Under the pieces are notes generated by a model that searched no databases, was not told where the DNA came from, and worked only from the letters and a program-made list of their open reading frames with translations. Source: Termitomyces sp. T153 (lineage: Eukaryota > Basidiomycota > Agaricomycetes > Agaricales > Lyophyllaceae). From it: a DNA stretch of 64,000 bases. Position numbers and translations under genes: made by a program. Location of the stretch: positions 868,001 to 932,000 of the forward strand of contig JACKQL020000014.1 of assembly GCA_018296165.2 (NCBI GenBank), read 5' to 3'. Below, one piece after another: positions 57,688 to 64,000 of the stretch. Every line of letters begins with the position of its first letter. The first letter of the stretch is position 1.

Positions 57688-57715
57688 GGGCCATCAGTTA
57701 TGAGAGATTTGACTG
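57688..57715 (-). repeat. Right terminal inverted repeat of pogo element
   Basis: Read inward on the minus strand it starts CAGTCAAATCTCTCATAACT and matches the left end in 24 of 28 bases. TA follows at 57716-57717. Confidence 0.9.
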
Positions 57716-57750
57716 TATTGCAGGTGCAGAGTAAGCAGAGGCTATGCAGG
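57716..57750 (-). repeat. Old family A LTR, part 3
   Basis: After the TA, TTGCAGGTGCAGAG, GTAAGCAGAGGCTATGCAG continues the A LTR that pogo split (compare GTAAGCAGAGGCTTTGCAG in the A1 5' LTR near 38070). It then gives way to integrase sequence of element C. Short and degraded, so only moderately sure. Confidence 0.55.
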
Positions 57751-58130
57751 CCTGTTTGCCATAGAGGTCTACCACTATCATCACAGCATTGTACCCATGA
57801 GCATCAGGGAGTTCCACAATGAAATATACCAATGCAACACTCCAGCAAGCAGTTGAAATAGGGAGAGAGTGGAGCTGTCCCATGGGTGCCTGGTGGCAGT
57901 GCTTGGTGCAGAAGCAGAGATCACAGGTGCTAGTGTAGGTGTCTACATATTGGGAGATTTGAGGCCACCAGTAATACTGGGATACTAGCTCCAACATCTT
58001 CCACCTCCAAGGATGTCTGGCTACTTGAGAGTCATGATGTTGCTCCACAATGTGTTGGCAAAGTTCTGGAATGTTAGGCACATAGATGCATCTTCAGAAG
58101 ATCAGAAATCCATCCTGAAGACTCCACTCA
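57751..58130 (-). pseudogene. pol: integrase N-terminal half, element C
   Basis: The zinc-binding domain is complete: HIVEQHHDSQVARHPWRWKM, YYWWPQISQYVDTYTSTCDL, with C-x2-C in CDLC. The core starts SVALVYFIVELPDAHGYN, where the first catalytic Asp (VDF in B1) has become Tyr. It breaks off after VVDLYGKQ. Confidence 0.85.
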
Positions 58131-58145
58131 TCTGCATGCACAGAC

Positions 58146-59530
58146 TTAACTCTGCTTGCTTGTTGAGCTCATTGGGCCTGTGGAGCCTGAGCAACAGCAT
58201 CCTCTTGTGCACCCTCCAGGTTTCCTCTGGATGTCTCTGAGGATGTTTTCCTTGTCCTCTTGAACCACAATCCCTTCTAGAGCATGAATAGCAAAGAGCT
58301 CTGGCTTGAGGAGGACAATGTTGTCATTATCCCCTGCTCCTGTGCCATAGTCAGTCTGCCTAGACAATGCATCCAGTCTGCCCATGCTCTGTCCTAGCTT
58401 GTGATGCAGTGAGAAGTCAAAGTTGGCCAGATACAAGGACCACCAAGCTTGGTGTCAATTCAGCTTCTTAGACATGCAAAAGTACTCAAAGTTCTTGTGG
58501 TCTGTCCAGACTTCAACTTATGCTGCGCACCCTCAAGAAAATGCCACCATTCTTCAAAGGACCAAATAATGGCAAGCATCTCCTTGTCATGGATCTCATA
58601 GTTCCATCCTACTGCATTAAGGCTTTGGAGTAGAAGATTACAGGATGCCACTTGCCATCCTCCTTTGAGTGCTGAAAAAGGACTGCTTCCATGGCAAAGT
58701 CTGAGCTATCTGCTTCAACACAGAAGGGAGAGTCATTGTCTGGAAACAGGAGGACAGGTTTTGAGGTTGGAGATGTTCTAAGACAATGTGTGTGACCCAG
58801 CAATGCTTCTCCAAGGTTTTATTATAAATGAGGATATCATCAAGATACACATAAACAACACCTTTTGCAGTCAGGTCATGGAAGATGTCATCCATCATAG
58901 TCTAGAAGGTGGCTGGGCTGTTTGTGAGGCCAAAGAACATCACCAGAAGTTTAAAGAGTTCATGATTGGTTCAGAATGTTGCCTTCCATGCATCTCCCTC
59001 CTTGAAGTGCACATTGTTGTAGGCCCAACAGATGTCCAACTTGGTGAAGTAGCATGCACCTCAAAGATTGTTGACAAGTTCTGAGATGAGTGGCAAAGAA
59101 TAGCAATTCTTCACTGTCATCACATTCAGGACTCAATAGTCCTGAACCAGATGAAGAGACCCATCCTTTTTCTTAATGAAAAAGACTGGGGAGGCCATTG
59201 GAGACTTAAAGGGTCAGATTTGTCCAGAGCTTAGATTCTCCTGTAGGAATGCATCCAGCTCATCCTGCTCATGGGGTGCAAGAGGATAGACTTTGCAGCT
59301 GAAAGGTTTGGCATCTGGTATCAGCTCAATTGCATGATCCCACTGCTTGCACTCTGGAAGTGAGTCAAAGGATGCCTTGGAGAATATGTCCTCAAAATTG
59401 TGGAGGTGATCAGGAACTGGGCTACAAAAAGGCTTGGGTTGGGAGTTTGCCACAAATGCCTTGGCCAGATGTTGAGGAGTGGTCTGACTAGCCCAAATCT
59501 CTCCCACTGTAGGAGGGGGGAGAGGGTTAT
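58146..59530 (-). pseudogene. pol: reverse transcriptase and RNase H, element C
   Basis: RT start HNFEDIFSKASFDSLPECKQ and PHEQDELDAFLQENLSSGQI (59507-59214), then FFIKKKDGSLHLVQDY, WAYNNVHFKEGDAWKATF, MMDDIFHDLTAKGVVYVYLD (58898) with an intact YLDDILIY. After VLEHLQ the text jumps to RNase H (PVLLFPDNDSPFCVEADSSD). HDKEMLAIIWSFEEWWHFLE and YLANFDFSLHHKLGQSMGRL then DALSRQ complete it in shifting frames. Confidence 0.85.
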
Positions 59531-59550
59531 AGCATAGATCCTATCATCAC

Positions 59551-60190
59551 CTACCTCAATGGCTTTGTCTGGAGACTTTGGGTCTGGAATGCTGGTGGAT
59601 TCTCCTTTGCCTTCCTCTTCCTCTTGAGGTTGACACCTGACACTCTGGACATCCTCATAGAGGGCCTCTCTAAAAGTGCCAGAGGGGAGAGATTTGGGAG
59701 GTCAATATCAGCATAAGGGAGATGCTCCACATGACATGTGCACATGGCAGCATGCTCACAAACCTTTGCTCTATGCTCCTTATGGGCTTCTTCAGCACAC
59801 ATGTGCAACAGCAAGGGCTGCAACTCATCTTCACCTCATCCTTTGTCTAGTAAATCTCAGGGTTGTGTTCATGTAGCCAGGTGAACCCCAAGATCATGTC
59901 TTGTTTTGCCAGACTAGTGATGGCAAAAGCAGCTTGCAGAGTGGTTTTTGTAATGGAGGACCAGGTCCACCACTGAGCAATGAGAGCCAGCTTCATTAAG
60001 CATGCCATCAACATTATACACAGGGATAGGATAAGCTAGGGACCAAGTGGTAAGACAATGTCATTGCACATAGTCTGTGTTAAGGAAGAGGCCTGTTGTG
60101 CCACTGTTAAGCAGGGCAACCACACTTTGGGTCTGCTTGGTATCCATATTCATCATCTCAATTTCTACCTGGAGCTTCAGAGAGTTGGCA
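59551..60190 (-). pseudogene. pol: protease region, element C
   Basis: Reads VVALLNSGTTGLFLNTDYV near 60120-60065, with the active-site DSG changed to NSG. Then PIPVYNVDGMLNEAGS and a degraded continuation. The part 59823-59551 (CAEEAHKEHRAKVCEHAAMC) is the protease-RT linker, with a B1 counterpart near 14990-15050. Confidence 0.75.
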
Positions 60191-60399
60191 GAAGGGGTGG
60201 AAGCAACAATGTAATGACAGGAGAGACAATGTCCCTATGCAGGAGTCTGGAGGTGTGTGTTAGAAGGTGTGGTTCCAGCAGAGACTTCAGCTGGGGAGGG
60301 GGTTTGTATGTCTGAGGAGGGGCTCATCATTCTGGGCATAGTATTAAGAGTGGCAATAGATAGATTTGATTCTATGGACAGAGGAGCAAAAAGATTAGC

Positions 60400-61340
60400 A
60401 CAAGGCAACAGTGGTGTACAGTTCATCCATTGCCCTTTTAAGAATCCTCCTCCAACTCTGCAGGAACCTCCTCCAGTACATTGGCTACCTCATCAGAGTG
60501 GACAGCTATAGGTGCATCAGGAGAGGGGGTTCCTGTTGCATTCCTTCTTGCTAGGAGTTGGACAAGCAGCTCTTCTTGCTCTGATGCAGACAGGTAGCAG
60601 ACTTCTAGTCCTTGAGGACAGTAGCAGGCAAAGTGACCTGCCTTTCCACAGCATTGACACAACACGTGGGTAAAAGATTGCTGTCAAGAGGCATCAACAT
60701 TGGGACTCCTTGAGATAGGGAGCACAAGGGAGCAACATGGATGGGATAGAAGGGGAAAAGTTGCACCTGCTCATGGGGCAGCCAGAGCAGGCATGGAGGG
60801 GGGAGCTTGAGTGGTGAACCTGTCATGAGAGAAAGGAAACATCAAGAGTTGTAGCTTCATCAACTGCCACTGCTTACATGCTACCTTATACTGGATACTG
60901 ATATGCTCATCATCTGGGTGCCCCTCAGCCATACTATCAATACCATCCATAAGAGAGGGGTGGAGTCCATCACAGAAGGTGAGGCAGAGTTGCAGACCAT
61001 CTAGATAGCCAGCCTGTTCAACTAAGGCACAGAAAGAGTTGATGTACTCATTCAGCAACTGCTTTCCTTGACCATACTGGGTTCAGTCTCAAAGGGAAAG
61101 AACTGCAGCCTTGGTGGGGTCAAGGGGAAATAACTTAGCTTGGAACTCATTCTAAAACTCCATTCAGCCAGAAAAACTCTCAACTCCTCCTGGGCTTTGA
61201 AAAATGCACAGTGCATCTGCAAACTTCTCTGGGGTCACCTCTGCCTGGGCAACTTGCAATGCCTCCAGAACAACCTGCACCACTCCCAGTCCAAAACTAA
61301 AGAAAAACCATAAGGAGGGAGAATGAAATGGAGGGAGAAT
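60400..61340 (-). pseudogene. gag: gag, element C
   Basis: The capsid part at 61320-60960 reads ALQVAQAEVTPEKFADAL, FQAKLFPLDPTKAAVLSL and LNEYINSFCALVEQAGYLDG, aligning with B1 gag. The zinc knuckle is well preserved: CQCCGKAGHFACYCP (60659-60615), then GLEVCYLSASEQEELLVQLL. Stops and frame changes lie near 61170 and 60600. Confidence 0.82.
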
Positions 61341-62560
61341 GGGACATCCACTGACAGCAATTGCAGCTGAGGATTGCTAGCACTAGTGACTAGAGCAGAG
61401 GCAGCTGGACATGAGACAGGTTCTGGTGCTTTGTTGGTAGTGATAGCATTAGGGATGGCAGGAGCAGAGTTAGTAAGAGCTAGAGCTAGAGCAGCAGGAG
61501 GAGCTGGCAGTATCCTTTAGTGCAAGGGATCTCTACACCATTGAAAACATCAGGGCATTGCAAAGCCATCAATTCTCTTTCTAGTGACTTGATATGTTCT
61601 TCATGAGAGAGGCCTGGGTCCACTACTGTCCAAGTGCAAAACTTCATGAATCAAGGTCTGATGTGACACCTGTTCTGTGTCTGGATTAGCATTGCCTGTC
61701 AAGCATCCTGTAGCAAGTTGTTCGGGATTGCATCAGTGCCATTCATTGATGCACTCCATATACAAGCACTTGCCAGAAAAGTTGGGAATCATGGCACTAG
61801 CAGGCAGCAGCACTTTTCCTTCAGCATTGCAACAACATTTTCCTTGCTGAATGTAGAGTTCCAGCTGGAGGCAGTGACTGCAAACCATAGTATGACCAGT
61901 TTTACCACAGAAGTGACATTCATCTGAAAAGGTGCAAGGATGTTTAGCAGCACCAGTGCTGAGCAAAGCTTCCAAGTGCTCAAAGGCACTAATTATAGCA
62001 GAGTTAATGGCAGATTCAGCAGCACCAGCAGGAACAAAAGAGTTGCCAAATTCAGAAATGCCAAGCCAGGTTCCTGTCATATTGTATGAGATTGTAGTGC
62101 TTTGCATACTCCTTTTTCTCAGTTTCATCAGTTATACCACAGTCACCAAACAGATATTCAAGTGTGTGGAAGTATTCCACTAGCTTGCAAGGACAGGACT
62201 CATCCCACTTGGGGGCAATAGAGTCATTGCATGGTGGCATGCATACATGATGGACCAGTCATTTGTTGTCAGCCATAGCAATTGTTGAATTTAGAGTTGG
62301 AATGGGGATAGGTGAAGGCAGTGGCAGATAAAGTTCTGGGAAGGAGGTAGGCAAGTCAAGAGATGTTAGCAGCAAGAGCAGAGCTTGGAGAAAGCTGAGT
62401 ACATGACCTCCTAGTAAGAGGTTGTTGATTTCATTGATAAAGAGGGAGTTATGTGCAGTGCTAAGTTTGTCAGCAAGATTGTGAGGAGCAGGAGTCAGTG
62501 GGGATGGAGGTGGGGTTGAAGGTCTATAAAGGGATTGAACTGGCAAGGTGTTGGAGTAAA
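61341..62560 (-). pseudogene. gag: gag N-terminal region, family D (second copy)
   Basis: Minus strand. MPVQSLYRPSTPPPSPLTPA (62546), LHLSPSQ/PIPIPTLNSTIAMADNK, a helical part CKLVEYFHTLEYLFGDCGIT then EKKEYAKHYNLIQYD, and a Cys-rich part CHFCGKTGHTMVCSHCL (about 61920-61865). NAEGKVLLPASAMIPNFSGK then matches positions 5-64 of the window start. A candidate intron donor GAGGTAAGTT lies upstream at about 62617-62625. Confidence 0.72.
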
Positions 62561-62883
62561 ATGCAGGTGATGGAAGGCTTGTGCACAGGTTTCTGATTGA
62601 ATGTTGCTCTTAACTTACCTCCCAGTGAGTTCCAAAATGATGATGTCTGTTGCCACCTAGCTGCCATGCAGGAAACACAACAGCTAGCAGTTTCACAAGT
62701 AGAGTATGAACAGACTATAAAAAATGAGGGGTGCAAGCTGAGCTAGGTTTCAGAAAGCCCACTAAATGCAGAAGAGGCACTAGGTTGCTAGCACAGGGTC
62801 AGTAGATGGTAAAGCAAATAAGAAGGAGAAATTGCATGAGTAAACCCAACTAGTATTGAACAAAGGTGCCAGATGAAGAGGCA
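62561..62883. other. Unassigned stretch between family D gag and copia gag
   Basis: No domain recognised. A minus-strand intron-like segment (GTAAGT donor near 62618, acceptor CTTGCCAG near 62539) suggests the leader or a 5' exon of the family D gag. The right part may already be degraded copia sequence. Confidence 0.35.
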
Positions 62884-63315
62884 CTAGCAAAATGGGGTTA
62901 AATGCTGGTGCTGGAGGGTAGCAAAGAGGGCATACTTCCAGTGCACCAAAAGGATGCCTATGGTGCCATGCACTTTGTACATTGCCTTGAGCATGTCCCA
63001 GGCATCCTTTGATGTTGTTGATCCCACAATATACACAAGCAGAGTGTCACCAATGTGTAGTTGTATTGCTGAAAGGGTCTTCCCATCCTTTGTCTTCCAA
63101 GTCTTTGTTTTGACTACCTTTTCTGTGTTGGTTGGGGTCATGGTGGTGCCCTCAACATAATCAATCAAGTCAAGGTCTGTCAAGATGTCAATCATCTTGA
63201 TCTCCCACACCACATAGTTATCAGTGCCTTGAGCACACTGATGCAATGGGGCAATCATGACAAGGTTTTGGTGGACATTGTAGGCTATGATAGAAGTAGT
63301 GGAGTGCAAGATCAA
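62884..63315 (-). pseudogene. gag: Ty1/copia-type gag, N-terminal part
   Basis: 143 codons. It has the plan of copia gag proteins (DUF4219/UBN2 type): NYVVWEIKMIDILTDLDLID, YVEGTTMTPTNTE, W-KTKDGKTLSAIQLHIGD, TLLVYIVGSTTSKDAWDMLK and AMYKVHG. It starts at 63315, about 43 nt after the primer-binding site on the minus strand. It is cut short at 62884; no copia pol is seen in the window. Confidence 0.85.
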
Positions 63316-63357
63316 TCAAGCATTGAGTATAACAATAAAGCAAGATGTTAAGTTGCG

Positions 63358-63374
63358 GCTGGGGCCCATAACCA
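63358..63374 (-). promoter_or_regulatory. copia-type primer-binding site (initiator Met tRNA, internal)
   Basis: Minus strand TGGTTATGGGCCCCAGC. This is complementary to the anticodon arm of initiator methionine tRNA (GCTGGG..CCCATAACC) rather than its 3' end, the half-tRNA priming known for Drosophila copia. The gag start lies just downstream. Confidence 0.7.
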
Positions 63375-63376
63375 GT

Positions 63377-64000
63377 TGAAAGAATAAGCAGTTGGGGTGA
63401 AATAGCTGATATTCAATGCTTTTACCTACTACAGTGTATGTACTTGTATACACACAACTGTAGACTAGAGCAGTAAGTATAATGCTAAATTGTCAGTGTA
63501 ATGTGTCAAGAAGATCTGTGAACTACATGTCATATTTTGAGGTCATGCCATTGCCACAGACTTGGATTGTCAGTTGTATTTCAAACTTGTGCATATTGAT
63601 GCTTTGTGCTGTTTGCTTTCTGTATACCTACATGTTCATGGACTTTGTATGCCTCATCTGTGTTTCATTGCCATGGACATGTGTATGTATAGTTGACTTG
63701 TACTTACTACATTACAACATTGACATATGAATCTACATGTACTGATACATCTGTCTCATGATATGACAGGCAAAAGTATCACATACCTTGCAGTGCTCAA
63801 TACCTACAAAACTGACTGAAAACTGTAAGTCAGGAAATGCTGAAAACTGTAGGCATTGAGCATGTACCAAAAGTAAAAAACCAATGAACCCAAAAAGCCC
63901 AGCTGAAAAGAAAAGCAGCCAGGAATGAGTGACCAATGATGAGGAAAATGTAGAATAAAGATCACACACTGATTGCCAATGGGTGGCAATGCTTGGCAGG
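63377..64000. other. Probable copia LTR start, then unassigned sequence
   Basis: The LTR should begin next to the primer-binding site, at TGAAAG (63377 on the plus strand). Its far end cannot be fixed without a second copy. The remainder is AT-rich and shows no protein-like frame. Confidence 0.4.

Larger units (their letters stand above)
27455..57715 (+). mobile_element. pogo/Tigger DNA transposon, split by nested retrotransposons
   Basis: Terminal inverted repeats start CAGTCGAACCTCTCATAACC (27455) and, read inward from 57715, CAGTCAAATCTCTCATAACT; 24 of the first 28 bases match. Both ends are flanked by TA. The element's own sequence is 27455-27862, 38765-40624 and 57240-57715, about 2.7 kb, a usual size for Tigger-like elements. 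A1 and A2 fill the gaps, each bounded by a 5-bp target duplication. It sits inside an old A LTR. Confidence 0.9.
57751..61340 (-). mobile_element. B-like chromovirus C, no LTRs, internal deletion
   Basis: The minus-strand order gag, protease, RT, RNase H, integrase shares motifs with B1/B2 throughout. It is cut in the integrase core at the old A LTR (57751) and in gag where family D gag begins (about 61340). About 280 bp between the RT catalytic region and RNase H are missing at about 58770. Confidence 0.82.

Noticed and set aside
1..64000. CRISPR arrays, rRNA genes, bacterial operons or ribosome-binding sites
   Set aside because: None seen. The introns, retroelement types and chromodomains point to a fungal nuclear genome.

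Overview
The window looks like a transposon graveyard from a filamentous fungus, most likely a basidiomycete. The evidence is fungal chromodomain-type Ty3/gypsy retrotransposons, a fungal pogo/Tigger transposase, and short introns of about 50-80 nt with GTAAGT donors and CTAAC/CTAAT-like branch sites. I see no intact host gene. Nearly every coding region is broken by stops, many of them TGA or TAG where related copies suggest CGA, CAG or TGG. Most of the window is poor in CpG and rich in TpG/CpA, as expected of long-methylated, deaminated repeats. The exception is one CpG-rich solo LTR at 26173-27339, evidently recent.

Layout. 1-8751: plus-strand gypsy element (family D; gag, protease, RT, RNase H, integrase), followed by an antisense intron-containing pseudogene (7477-5433) and a probable LTR. 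8752-12674: minus-strand gypsy element (family E) with a B-type LTR fragment in it. 12675-18755: chromovirus B1 with both LTRs. 18756-22427: scrambled pieces of families A and B. 22428-23790: unassigned. 23791-26045: gag of a further family (G). 26046-57750: remnants of an old A-type LTR, split first by the young solo LTR and then by a pogo element. The pogo element runs from 27455 to 57715, but only about 2.7 kb of it is its own sequence. The rest is element A1 (27863-38764), element A2 (40625-57239), and, inside A2, chromovirus B2 (50287-56689, itself carrying a solo A LTR) and a 500-bp TRIM-like element (56695-57194). 57751-61340: minus-strand B-like chromovirus C. 61341-62560: gag of family D, minus strand. 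62884-64000: Ty1/copia gag with a copia-type primer-binding site, then unassigned sequence.

Three signals stand out. (1) Families A and B and the TRIM each carry, 1-2 nt inside the 5' LTR, an 11-12 nt stretch that is the exact reverse complement of a site in the LTR; in A and the TRIM that site lies about 30 nt downstream of a TATA box. This is the arrangement expected of Tf1/sushi-type self-primed reverse transcription. (2) Two unrelated gypsy families (A and D) carry an extra gene downstream of pol in antisense orientation, with introns and a Cys-rich plus coiled-coil product. Antisense placement would let the introns survive retrotransposition. (3) Target-site duplications and terminal repeats allow the nesting order to be reconstructed. 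Element and family letters are labels local to this annotation.
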